Assembly: GCA_002386585.1 (NCBI GenBank)
Contig: DGIZ01000163.1
Location: forward strand, 1-6,944
Direction of reading: 5' to 3'
Origin: Brevundimonas sp. UBA4609
GTDB lineage: Bacteria > Pseudomonadota > Alphaproteobacteria > Caulobacterales > Caulobacteraceae
Length of the DNA stretch: 6,944 nt
In this document: positions 1 through 5,963 of the stretch, in pieces
Numbering within the stretch: the first letter of the stretch is position 1
How the letters are laid out: each line of letters begins with the position of its first letter
Position numbers and translations under genes: made by a program
The notes under the pieces: model-generated
The model's input: only the letters and a program-made list of their open reading frames with translations
Databases searched by the model: none
Told to the model about the DNA's origin: nothing

Positions 1-702
1 CTCCGGCGGCAGGTCGACGGGCGCGTCGTGATGGGCGCCGTGGGCCAGGGGCAGCAGGCCGCGCCGCGACACGACCGTCGCCCGGCCGCGCCAGCCTTTG
101 GCCTGGAGCCCCAGGACGACGTCGACCATGGTCAGGCCCGAACCGAGGATCAGGACGTCCTCGTCCGGCCCGATCGCGGCCAGGGCGTCGGGCCGCCACG
201 GATCGGCGATGCGGCGGGGACTGTCGTTTTCGACGGCGGGGCGCGGCGGGGGATTGCCGGTGGCCAGCACCAGGGCGCGGCCGGAGATGCGGGCGCCGTC
301 GGCCAGGACGACGGTCTCGCCCTCGATGCGGACGGCTTCGCCCCTGATGCGACGGATCAGGCCGGGATAGGCGGCCTCGGTCCGGGTCAGGCGGTCCTGC
401 ACATAGAGGCCGTAGAGGCGGCGAGGGGCGAAGCCGTTCGGATCGGCGTAGGTCGGGGCGTGGACCGCCAGCCAGTCGGTGAAGTCGGCGGGGCGGTCAG
501 GACGGGCGCTCATCCGTTCGGCGCGAACATTGAGGCGGTGGTCGTTCAGGGGCGTGGAATAGGCGACGCCGAGACCGACCTGTTCGTCGCGCTCGATCAG
601 GACCGTGGCCTGCCCCATCTCGGCCAGGCGCGCGGCCAGCATGGCGCCGGAGAATCCGCCGCCGACGATGATCACGGGTAGGGAGGCGGCGGCGTCGTTC
701 AT
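1..702 (-). CDS. FAD/NAD(P)-binding oxidoreductase (NAD_binding_9 / COG4529-like), C-terminus outside window
   Basis: The visible 234 residues form a two-dinucleotide-fold flavoprotein of the FAD/NAD(P)-binding family often labelled COG4529 or YdhS-like; the substrate is unknown for the family. An N-terminal Rossmann motif GGGFSG (residues 14-19) is followed by an acidic E37 at the end of the second strand, where FAD ribose is expected. The family-typical stretch GVAYST..DHRLNVRAERMSA lies at 45-66, ATGNPPP at 147-153, and a second nucleotide motif GSGLTMVD at 187-194. There is no signal peptide, so it is probably cytosolic. The ATG at 702 puts the Rossmann strand about 9 residues in, as usual. 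An in-frame GTG at 720 is possible, and neither start has a strong Shine-Dalgarno. It lies 43 bases downstream of the phosphomannomutase gene on the same strand, so co-transcription is likely. The frame is open to base 1, so the gene is cut by the window edge rather than broken. The family call is fairly secure; the reaction cannot be inferred. Confidence 0.88.
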   Translation of the reverse strand, partial: MNDAAASLPVIIVGGGFSGAMLAARLAEMGQATVLIERDEQVGLGVAYSTPLNDHRLNVRAERMSARPDRPADFTDWLAVHAPTYADPNGFAPRRLYGLYVQDRLTRTEAAYPGLIRRIRGEAVRIEGETVVLADGARISGRALVLATGNPPPRPAVENDSPRRIADPWRPDALAAIGPDEDVLILGSGLTMVDVVLGLQAKGWRGRATVVSRRGLLPLAHGAHHDAPVDLPPE

Positions 703-730
703 TGAACGAGCATCGTCCACGACGCCGCCG

Positions 731-743
731 CCGGTCAAACCGG
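731..743 (-). repeat. Small intercistronic hairpin
   Basis: A perfect 5-bp palindromic stem with a 3-base loop (CCGGT-N3-ACCGG) begins three bases after the phosphomannomutase stop codon, in the gap before the oxidoreductase gene. It has no following T-run, so it is not a convincing intrinsic terminator. It could stabilise the upstream message end or be chance in GC-rich DNA. Confidence 0.3.
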
Positions 744-745
744 AA

Positions 746-2245
746 TCAGATTTCCTGGTTGAAGGCGCCGATTTCCGGGTGGGCGGCCAGGCGGGGCTTC
801 ACTTCCTTGCGGAACAGGTCGCGCATGTCGTCGGCGGACCTCATGCTTTCGACCACCACCACCAGCTCGGGCTTGTTGCTCGAGGCGCGGACCAGCACCC
901 AGGAGCCGTCCTCCAGATGGACGCGCACGCCGTTGACGGTGATGGCCTCGACGATCTTGCGGCCCAGGATTTCGCCGCCGGAGGCCGCCAGGTCCTCGTA
1001 TTCCTTCACGATCTTCGCCAGCACGTCATACTTCAACTCGTCGTCGCAGTGCGGCGACATGGTCAGGCTGGTCCAGGCGTCGGGCAGGGCGGATTTCAGT
1101 TCCGACAGCGACTTGCCGGGGTTGCGGTCCAGCATGGCCAGGACGGCGCCCGCCGCCACCAGGCCGTCGTCATAGCCGTGGCCCAGGTCGCCCGACAGGA
1201 AGAAGTGGCCCGACTTCTCGAACCCGGCCAGGGCGCCCAGTTCGGCGGTCTTGCGCTTGATGTAGGAGTGGCCGGTCTTCCAGTAGACCGTGGTCGCGCC
1301 GTTGGCCTTGAGCACCTCGTCGGTCTTGTAGAGGCCGGTCGACTTCACATCGACGACGAAGGTCGCGTTCGGATGGAGGGCCGACAGATCGCGGGCCAGC
1401 ATCAGGCCGATCTTGTCGGCGAAGATCTCCTCGCCCGTGTCGTCGACCACGCCGCAGCGGTCGCCGTCGCCGTCGAAGCCCAGGGCCAGGTCGGCGCCCG
1501 TCTCCTTCACCTTGGCCGCCATCTGCACCAGCATGGCGTGATCCTCCGGGTTCGGATTGTATTTGGGGAAGGTGTAGTCGAGGTCCGTGTCCATCTCGAT
1601 CACCTCGGCGCCCATCAGGCGCAGCACCTCGGGGGCGAAGGCGCCGGCCGTGCCGTTGCCGCAGGCGGCCACCACCTTCAGCGGGCGGGACAGCTTCACC
1701 TTGGACGCCACGTCCTTGATGTAGGTCTCGCGGAAGCCCTCGACGCGCTCCAGGCGGCCGCCGGGGCGGGCGACGCCCTGACCGTTCAGGACGATCTCCT
1801 TCAGACGGCCCATCTCGTCGGGGCCGAAGGTCAGCGGCGCCTGAGCGCCCATCTTCACGCCGGTCCAGCCGTTCTCATTGTGGCTGGCCGTGACCATGGC
1901 GACGCAGGGGCAGTCCAGCGCGAACTGGGCGTAATAGGCCATGGGCGACAGGGCGAGGCCGATGTCCAGCACCTCCATGCCGCCTTCCAGCAGGCCCAGG
2001 ATCAGCGCCTGCTTCACCGACAGGGAATAGCCGCGGAAGTCGTGGCCGACGGCGATCTTGGGCGTCTGGCCGATTTCGTGGACATAGGCAGCCAGACCCA
2101 GGCCCAGGGCCTGGATGCCGAGCAGGTTGATCTCTTTTTCCAGAATCCAGCGGGCGTCGTATTCGCGAAAGCCGGTCGGCTTGACCAGGGGCAGGGTTTC
2201 ATATTCCGCAGTGTTGGGGCGGATGTCCTGACGGGGCTTTTGCAT
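746..2245 (-). CDS. Phosphomannomutase/phosphoglucomutase (alpha-D-phosphohexomutase family)
   Basis: This 499-residue cytosolic enzyme interconverts hexose 6- and 1-phosphates (mannose and glucose) through a phosphoserine, feeding GDP-mannose and glucose-nucleotide pools for LPS, exopolysaccharide and storage glycans. All four family signatures are present. The active-site loop TASHNENGWTGVK carries the phosphoserine at S121. The metal loop DGDGDR has D258, D260 and D262. The sugar-recognition loop GFEKSGH is at 341-347 (E343 and S345). The C-terminal phosphate-binding loop RASSNKPE is at 453-460. Length fits the bacterial AlgC-like bifunctional group, which is usually about 450-500 residues. 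The ATG at 2245 is chosen because AGGAAG sits 4 bases upstream. The open frame runs back to a TTG at 2329, but the added 28 residues look like non-coding translation. It is first in a minus-strand pair with the FAD oxidoreductase and is transcribed divergently from gpmA. Substrate preference (mannose or glucose) cannot be read from sequence alone. Confidence 0.97.
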   Translation of the reverse strand: MQKPRQDIRPNTAEYETLPLVKPTGFREYDARWILEKEINLLGIQALGLGLAAYVHEIGQTPKIAVGHDFRGYSLSVKQALILGLLEGGMEVLDIGLALSPMAYYAQFALDCPCVAMVTASHNENGWTGVKMGAQAPLTFGPDEMGRLKEIVLNGQGVARPGGRLERVEGFRETYIKDVASKVKLSRPLKVVAACGNGTAGAFAPEVLRLMGAEVIEMDTDLDYTFPKYNPNPEDHAMLVQMAAKVKETGADLALGFDGDGDRCGVVDDTGEEIFADKIGLMLARDLSALHPNATFVVDVKSTGLYKTDEVLKANGATTVYWKTGHSYIKRKTAELGALAGFEKSGHFFLSGDLGHGYDDGLVAAGAVLAMLDRNPGKSLSELKSALPDAWTSLTMSPHCDDELKYDVLAKIVKEYEDLAASGGEILGRKIVEAITVNGVRVHLEDGSWVLVRASSNKPELVVVVESMRSADDMRDLFRKEVKPRLAAHPEIGAFNQEI

Positions 2246-2297
2246 GGGTCTTCCTAGATGGGCCGCTGGAGAGAGCGGGGCCGTAGTATGGCTTCGG

Positions 2298-2329
2298 CGT
2301 ATAGCCTTCCCCCGCTCGCGAGGCCACAA
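2298..2329 (-). promoter_or_regulatory. Candidate promoter for the phosphohexomutase gene
   Basis: On the minus strand, GCTATACG (2305-2298) matches the Caulobacter housekeeping -10 consensus GCTANAWC well. The nearest -35-like element is TTGTGG (2329-2324), whose spacing is longer than ideal, so only the -10 is persuasive. The implied leader is about 45 bases. It includes an imperfect hairpin (plus-strand 2261-2282, GGCCGCT paired with AGC-gg-GGCC) just upstream of the Shine-Dalgarno. Assignment is by motif only. Confidence 0.4.
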
Positions 2330-2356
2330 CGCCTGACCGGCGTTATCGCTGCGCCG

Positions 2357-2405
2357 CGCGGGGGCGTACGTCTCAACAAGCGGCGAAACCTTGACCGCCC
2401 CCGCG
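2357..2405. repeat. Perfect 10-bp inverted repeat in the divergent promoter region
   Basis: CGCGGGGGCG at 2357-2366 is repeated as its exact reverse complement CGCCCCCGCG at 2396-2405, with 29 bases between. The right arm also belongs to a second, overlapping dyad: GCCCC at 2397-2401 pairs with GGGGC at 2409-2413. The two pairings exclude each other. The repeat covers the candidate gpmA -35 and spacer. It could be an operator or an RNA switch in a longer transcript, but low-complexity GC sequence makes chance possible. Confidence 0.45.
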
Positions 2406-2420
2406 TCAGGGGCCTAGCGA
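2391..2420 (+). promoter_or_regulatory. Candidate promoter for gpmA
   Basis: TTGACC (2391-2396) is a good -35 match, followed after 16-17 bases by CCTAGCGA (2413/2414 onward), a partial match to the Caulobacter -10 GCTANAWC. Transcription would start near 2427 and leave a leader of roughly 27 bases before the ATG. The GCCCC/GGGGC dyad lies exactly in the spacer, so a protein bound there would block polymerase. Motif evidence only. Confidence 0.4.
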
Positions 2421-2453
2421 GAAACCCAGATACGGATGCTCCCGGAGACTTTG

Positions 2454-3167
2454 ATGACCCGCCTGATCCTGCTGCGCCACGGCCAGAGCCAATGGAACCT
2501 GGAGAACCGCTTCACCGGCTGGGTCGACGTCGACCTGACGGCGGAGGGCGAGGCCCAGGCCCGGCGCGGCGGCGAGCTGATCGCCGAGGCGGGCTTCAAG
2601 CCGGCGGTCATGTTCACCTCGGTGCTGAAGCGGGCCAAGCGCACCGGCGCCCTGGCGCTGGATTCCGCCGGGCTGAAGAATGTGCCGGTCATCGAGGACT
2701 GGCGCCTGAACGAGCGCCACTACGGGGGCCTGACCGGACTGGACAAGGCCGAGACCGCCGCCAAGCACGGCGAGGACCAGGTCAAGGTCTGGCGCCGCAG
2801 CTATGACGTGCCGCCGCCGCCGCTGGCGCCGGGCGGCGAGTTCGATTTCGCTTCAGACCCCCGCTACGCCGGCAAGGAGATCCCGGACACCGAAAGCCTG
2901 AAGACCACGCTGGATCGGGTGCAGCCCTATTGGGACGCGGAGATCGCGCCGCGCCTGAAGGCAGGCGAGGACGTGCTGATCGCCGCCCACGGCAACTCCC
3001 TGCGCGCCATCGTCAAACTGCTGTTCGCCGTGCCGGACGACAGGATCGTCGATGTCGAGATTCCGACCGGCAATCCGCTGGAGATCGATCTGGACGCAGA
3101 CCTGAAGCCGGTCGCCGCCCGCTATCTGGACGAGGGGCGGGCGCAGGCCCTGCCGCAAATCGCGTGA
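2454..3167 (+). CDS. gpmA: 2,3-bisphosphoglycerate-dependent phosphoglycerate mutase
   Basis: This 237-residue cytosolic enzyme interconverts 3- and 2-phosphoglycerate in lower glycolysis and gluconeogenesis using a phosphohistidine primed by 2,3-bisphosphoglycerate. The signature LLRHGQSQWN sits at the N-terminus with the catalytic H9. R60 lies in the conserved LKRAKRT segment. The acid/base E87 is in WRLNERHYGGLTG, followed by the RR pair at 114-115. The second catalytic histidine H179 is in AAHGNSLRAI. Near the C-terminus is the family-typical segment PTGNPLE. The length is close to the 228-250 residues usual for the family. The ATG at 2454 has GGAG six bases upstream. A further in-frame ATG at 2436 would add six residues and lacks a comparable site. 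Its stop overlaps the start of the RibD-like gene (GTGA), so the two are probably one transcript and translationally coupled. Confidence 0.97.
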   Translation: MTRLILLRHGQSQWNLENRFTGWVDVDLTAEGEAQARRGGELIAEAGFKPAVMFTSVLKRAKRTGALALDSAGLKNVPVIEDWRLNERHYGGLTGLDKAETAAKHGEDQVKVWRRSYDVPPPPLAPGGEFDFASDPRYAGKEIPDTESLKTTLDRVQPYWDAEIAPRLKAGEDVLIAAHGNSLRAIVKLLFAVPDDRIVDVEIPTGNPLEIDLDADLKPVAARYLDEGRAQALPQIA

Positions 3168-3793
3168 GCGGCGCGGCGGACGACGCCGTCTTCATGCGGC
3201 GGGCCATTGATCTGGCCCTAAACCGCATGGGCGAGACCTGGCCCAATCCGGCGGTCGGCTGCGTCCTGGTCAAGGACGGGGCCGTGCTGGCCGAGGCCGC
3301 GACGGCGCCGGGCGGGCGTCCCCACGCCGAGGAACAGGCCGTGCCCGAGGCGGGCGAGGCCGTGAAGGGCGCGACCGCCTATGTGACGCTGGAGCCGTGC
3401 GGCGCCCGCTCGTCGGGACGCAAGTCCTGCGCCCACTTCCTGGCTGAGGCCGGGGTCGAGCGGGTGGTGATCGCGGCCCTGGACCCGTCGCCCTTCGCCT
3501 CGGGCCGGGGCACGGAGCGGCTGCGCCAGTCGGGACTGACGGTCGAGACGGGCCTGCTGGGCGATGAAGCCGCCGTGTTGTGCGAGGGCTTCCTGCACCG
3601 GCTGGAGACGGGCCGACCGATGGTGCGCGTCAGCGTCGACGGGGCGGGCTTCGACGGGCGCTTCGCCGCCTCGCCGCGCGCCGATCTGACGACCGAACTG
3701 AACCGGCTGGGCGAGGCGGGCTACACCCGTCTGTGGACCCAGGAGGGCGAGCTGGCCGAGGCCCTGCGCGAACAGGGCCTGCTGACGGAATAG
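3164..3793 (+). CDS. RibD-type zinc deaminase with vestigial reductase domain
   Basis: This 209-residue protein matches the N-terminal deaminase half of RibD, which deaminates diaminohydroxyphosphoribosylaminopyrimidine in riboflavin synthesis. The family start TWPNPAVGCVLVKDG is at 25-39. The zinc/catalytic motif HAE is at 54-56 (H54, E56), and TLEPC with C79 pairs with C89. Nine residues separate the cysteines, where typical RibD has eight (PCSHxGRTPPC), and the GRTPPC segment is replaced by SGRKSC. Full RibD is about 360 residues because a reductase domain follows. Here only its first strand (TGRPMVRVSVDG, 149-160) and a late segment (GYTRLWTQEGELAEALREQGL, 186-206) remain, with the NADPH-binding middle missing. 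The GTG start at 3164 overlaps the gpmA stop by four bases. The gpmA region reads on in this frame upstream, but only as shadow coding. It may be a stand-alone deaminase or a repurposed paralogue. The deaminase fold is secure; the substrate is not. Confidence 0.85.
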   Translation: MSGAADDAVFMRRAIDLALNRMGETWPNPAVGCVLVKDGAVLAEAATAPGGRPHAEEQAVPEAGEAVKGATAYVTLEPCGARSSGRKSCAHFLAEAGVERVVIAALDPSPFASGRGTERLRQSGLTVETGLLGDEAAVLCEGFLHRLETGRPMVRVSVDGAGFDGRFAASPRADLTTELNRLGEAGYTRLWTQEGELAEALREQGLLTE

Positions 3794-3867
3794 GGCGGCC
3801 TGCGGCGGGGCGGAGGCGACGGGAGAAACCGCTGTTTCCGCAAAGCTTCCTTAATCCGCCGTAAGCC

Positions 3868-5151
3868 ATGATCGGCCCCATGAGCGAGGCCGCAGAACCT
3901 GTCCGCAGAAGGTTGACCCAGGAAGAGGTCGACGCCGTCTGCATGAAGCACGACCGCCTGTGGCAGGCGCGGCCGGGCGGGGCGCGGGCGGTCTTCGCCT
4001 GGATGGACCTGTCAGGCGTGAACCTGCGCGGCCGCAACCTGGCCGACGCCGACTTCACCGCCGCCTGCCTGATCGGCTGCGACCTGACGGGCGCCAAGCT
4101 GGACAACGCCAACTTCTTCGGCGCGGACATGCAGGACGTGACCCTGATCGACGCCAGCCTGCGCCGGGCCGACCTGCGCGGGGCCTGTCTGCGCGGCGCG
4201 GACCTGTCGGGCGCCGACCTGTTCGAGGCCGACCTGCGCGAAGGGACCATCGCCGCCAAGGACGCCAAGCTGGGCTTCCGCGTCGTCGAAGCCCGCAAGC
4301 GCGCCGACACCCAGGCGCAGGGCGCCGTGCTGGCGGGCGCCAATCTGCAGCGCTCGCGCATGACGGGCGTCATCGCGGTGGCCGCCGACTTCACCGACGC
4401 CGTCATGAAGGACTGCAAGCTGGTCCGGGCCAATCTGAAACAGGCCAGCTTCCGCGGCGCCGACCTGGCCGGGGCCGACCTGTCGGGCGCCGATCTGTCG
4501 GGGGCGGACCTCAGCGACGCCATCCTGGTCGGGGTCAAGGCGTCCATGTGGCGGACCGACGGGGCCAATATGGACGGCGCCCTGGTCGACGACCGTCCGG
4601 CGGGCGAGCCGGTCAGCCAGATGCCCGCCGCCGAGATGCTGCGCGAGCACGCCCAGTGGTGCGAGACGGGCGGGGTTGAGGGCCAACCTTCGGTGTTCGA
4701 CGGGGTCGATCTGCGGCCGCTGGAGTCCATCCGCGGACTGAACCTGACGGCCTTGTCGGCCAAGGGGGCGGTCTTCTACGGCCTGGACATGGAGGGGGTG
4801 CAGCTTCAGGGCGCGCAGCTTGAAGGCGCGGACCTGCGGTCGGCCAATCTGCGCCGGGCCGACCTGCGCGGGGCGCGGCTGACGCGAGCGCGGCTGAACG
4901 GGGCGGATTTGCGCGAGGCCCAGCTGGGGCCGCTGATGCTGGCGGCGGACCGTTTGCTGCCCGCCGACCTGACCGGGGCGATCCTGCGCGGCGCGGACTT
5001 GACCGGCGCCGATCTGCGCCGGGCCGTGCTGGTCGAGGCGGACCTCAGCCGGTCCATCCTGCACGGCGCCCAGACCAAACAGGCGGACTTCACCGGCGCT
5101 CAGACCGGCGGCGCGCGCGGGCTGGACCCGGCGGACCTGCGCGCGGCCTAG
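3868..5151 (+). CDS. Two-unit pentapeptide-repeat protein
   Basis: This 427-residue protein is dominated by A(D/N)LxG-type pentapeptides, which fold as right-handed quadrilateral beta-helices. Some relatives mimic DNA and bind gyrase, but most have no known role. Repeats run at about 47-125, 153-221 and 276-414. A charged, non-repeat insertion breaks the first unit at 126-150 (AKDAKLGFRVVEARKRADTQ). A linker at about 222-255 separates the two units. Each unit starts with a similar head: H28-DRLW-x4-GG then xMDLSGVNLRGRNL, and H261-AQW-x3-GG then DGVDLRPLESIRGLNL. No signal peptide or membrane segment is visible, so it is probably cytosolic. The ATG at 3868 gives the longest frame; the ATG at 3880 (MSEAAEP) is an equally plausible start. 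Neither has a clear Shine-Dalgarno. It lies 74 bases after the RibD-like gene, so co-transcription with it is possible. The function is unknown. Confidence 0.9.
   Translation: MIGPMSEAAEPVRRRLTQEEVDAVCMKHDRLWQARPGGARAVFAWMDLSGVNLRGRNLADADFTAACLIGCDLTGAKLDNANFFGADMQDVTLIDASLRRADLRGACLRGADLSGADLFEADLREGTIAAKDAKLGFRVVEARKRADTQAQGAVLAGANLQRSRMTGVIAVAADFTDAVMKDCKLVRANLKQASFRGADLAGADLSGADLSGADLSDAILVGVKASMWRTDGANMDGALVDDRPAGEPVSQMPAAEMLREHAQWCETGGVEGQPSVFDGVDLRPLESIRGLNLTALSAKGAVFYGLDMEGVQLQGAQLEGADLRSANLRRADLRGARLTRARLNGADLREAQLGPLMLAADRLLPADLTGAILRGADLTGADLRRAVLVEADLSRSILHGAQTKQADFTGAQTGGARGLDPADLRAA
4459..4518 (+). repeat. Four near-identical tandem 15-base units encoding ADLxG
   Basis: Residues 198-217 of the pentapeptide protein are four successive units: ADLAG, ADLSG, ADLSG and ADLSD. 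At DNA level they are near-identical 15-mers (gccgacctgtcgggc-like). This is the most regular stretch of the gene, a likely product of recent unit duplication and a plausible site for slippage-driven length change. Confidence 0.8.
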
Positions 5152-5164
5152 AGCGCGACGCACG

Positions 5165-5201
5165 AAAAAGGGGCGACGCGAGCGCCGCCCCTTCGACTTT
5201 T
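5165..5201. terminator. Bidirectional intrinsic terminator between convergent genes
   Basis: An 8-bp perfect stem AAGGGGCG (5168-5175) / CGCCCCTT (5186-5193) encloses a 10-base loop. On the minus strand it is followed at once by five T (complement of 5165-5169), a classical terminator for the hsp20 gene whose stop is at 5220. On the plus strand a TTTT follows four bases after the stem (5198-5201), so it can also end the pentapeptide gene transcript. Confidence 0.85.
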
Positions 5202-5219
5202 CAGTCAGGCGAGACCTCT

Positions 5220-5699
5220 TTAGGCCGCCTTCTTGGCCTTGGGTTCGATCTTGCCCTCGATCAGGGTCGAGCCGGTGGCGATCTCGATGCTGCGGGGCTT
5301 GAGGGCCTCGGGCAGTTCACGCTTCAGCTCGACCGTCAGCAGGCCGTTGGCCAGGGCCGCGCCCTTGACCACCACATAGTCGGCCAGCTGGAAGCGGCGC
5401 TCGAAGTCGCGCTCAGCCAGGCCGCGATGCAGATAGGTCTTCTGGGGGGCGCCGTCGTCGTTGGCCGCCTTCTTGCCGGTGACGGTCAGCAGGTTTTCCT
5501 TCGCCTCGATGTTCAGCTCCTCGGCCGAGAAGCCGGCGACGGCGATTTCGATGCGATAGGCGTCCTCGCCGGTCGTCTCGATGTTGTAGGGGGGCCAGCC
5601 GTTCTCCTGGCTGGAGCGCGCGGCGCTTTCCAGCTGACGGGCCAGGCGGTCGAAACCGACGGCGGAACGGTACAGCGGCGAGAAATCATAGGTACGCAT
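5220..5699 (-). CDS. Small heat-shock protein, Hsp20/alpha-crystallin (IbpA-like)
   Basis: This 159-residue cytosolic holdase chaperone binds unfolding proteins under heat stress and passes them to DnaK and ClpB. The N-terminal arm has the class A motif LYRSAVGFDRLARQL (9-23), followed by WPPYNIE (35-41), which opens the alpha-crystallin domain at about 36-140. Within it are the strand EIAVAGFSAEELNIE, the exposed-loop segment YLHRGLAERDFERRF (89-103), and the hallmark ALANGLLTVEL at 115-125. A C-terminal IEI (138-140) is the I-x-I motif that docks between dimers during oligomer assembly, followed by a lysine-rich tail. Length is typical for bacterial class A Hsp20. The ATG at 5699 has AAGGA six bases upstream. 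That site lies inside a predicted stem (see the leader element), so heat control at translation is likely. It is convergent with the pentapeptide gene and divergent from the methyltransferase gene. Confidence 0.96.
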   Translation of the reverse strand: MRTYDFSPLYRSAVGFDRLARQLESAARSSQENGWPPYNIETTGEDAYRIEIAVAGFSAEELNIEAKENLLTVTGKKAANDDGAPQKTYLHRGLAERDFERRFQLADYVVVKGAALANGLLTVELKRELPEALKPRSIEIATGSTLIEGKIEPKAKKAA

Positions 5700-5702
5700 G
5701 GG

Positions 5703-5755
5703 TCATCCTTCTGACATTCAGCAAGGTTGAGCCGTCCGGCGATTTGGCCCCGGAC
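5703..5755 (-). promoter_or_regulatory. Candidate ROSE-like RNA thermometer in the hsp20 leader
   Basis: Read on the minus strand, the leader contains CCUUGCU (5726-5720), then a 7-base loop, then AGAAGG (5712-5707), which includes most of the Shine-Dalgarno. CCUU pairs with AAGG and CU with AG, leaving one bulged G at 5722. Beyond a single A-A mismatch the stem continues with UCA (5730-5728) pairing UGA (5705-5703), giving nine pairs ending four bases before the ATG. A second hairpin lies just upstream, a perfect 6-bp stem GTCCGG / CCGGAC (plus-strand 5734-5739 and 5750-5755). The UUGCU opposite an AGGA-type site with a bulged G is the hallmark of ROSE elements, known before small heat-shock genes of alphaproteobacteria. 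The pairing was worked out by hand, without an energy calculation. Confidence 0.7.
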
Positions 5756-5898
5756 AGCGGAGGGTTTCAGCCCCGGCGGTCCGAAATCGGCCCCGTCAGG
5801 TCTGGAGAGCCCGGGATCGGCGCTCTCGGATGAAGAGGTAGGAGGCCGTTTTTCCGGCGCAAGGGGCGCGCGAATTCGTCGCTCGCCGCATCGGCGCC

Positions 5899-5926
5899 TT
5901 GTGGTCGCCGCGAAGCGCCGTATGGG
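5899..5926 (+). promoter_or_regulatory. Weak candidate promoter for the exported methyltransferase-like gene
   Basis: TTGTGG (5899-5904) is followed after 16 bases by TATGGG (5921-5926), placing a start near 5933 and a leader of about 30 bases before the ATG at 5964. The -10 is a poor match to any consensus. The rest of the 264-base divergent region between the heat-shock and methyltransferase genes shows no other clear element apart from the hsp20 leader structures. Confidence 0.25.
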
Positions 5927-5963
5927 TTTTACATTCGTCGTCCAGGATCGACCGGAGCCCTTC

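Noticed and set aside
605..2257. Long plus-strand open frame (550 codons) opposite the phosphomannomutase gene
   Set aside because: It is the antisense shadow of a gene with intact catalytic motifs, is rich in H, G, Q and A as such shadows are in GC-rich genomes, and matches no family.
2246..2329. 28-residue N-terminal extension of the phosphomannomutase from a TTG at 2329
   Set aside because: The extension is arginine/proline-rich without family similarity, contains the -10-like GCTATACG, and the ATG at 2245 has AGGAAG directly upstream.
2246..2453. CcrM (GANTC) sites in promoter regions as a sign of cell-cycle control
   Set aside because: None was found in the intergenic regions 2246-2453, 3794-3867, 5700-5963 or 6765-6859. 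The few GANTC sites lie in or at the edge of coding sequence.
3822..3841. Hairpin GAAAC-CGCT-GTTTC after the RibD-like gene as a terminator
   Set aside because: The stem is only 5 bp, AT-rich and without a T-run, so read-through into the pentapeptide gene is as likely.
3851..3865. Possible CtrA box (TTAA-N7-TAAG) before the pentapeptide gene
   Set aside because: Only the left half matches TTAA-N7-TTAA. One half-site is too common to support a cell-cycle control claim.
4012..5163. Long minus-strand open frame (383 codons) opposite the pentapeptide gene, with a second one at 3630-4763
   Set aside because: Both are mirror images of the 15-base pentapeptide repeats, with low-complexity repeats such as RSAPDRSAP and QIGARQVG and no recognisable domain. 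The plus-strand frame fully explains the sequence.
5741..5775. Sigma-32-like promoter for hsp20 (GCTGAAA ... CCAAAT on the minus strand)
   Set aside because: Neither half matches CTTGAAA or CCCCATNT well, and a start there would cut into the upstream hairpin. It was not strong enough to annotate.
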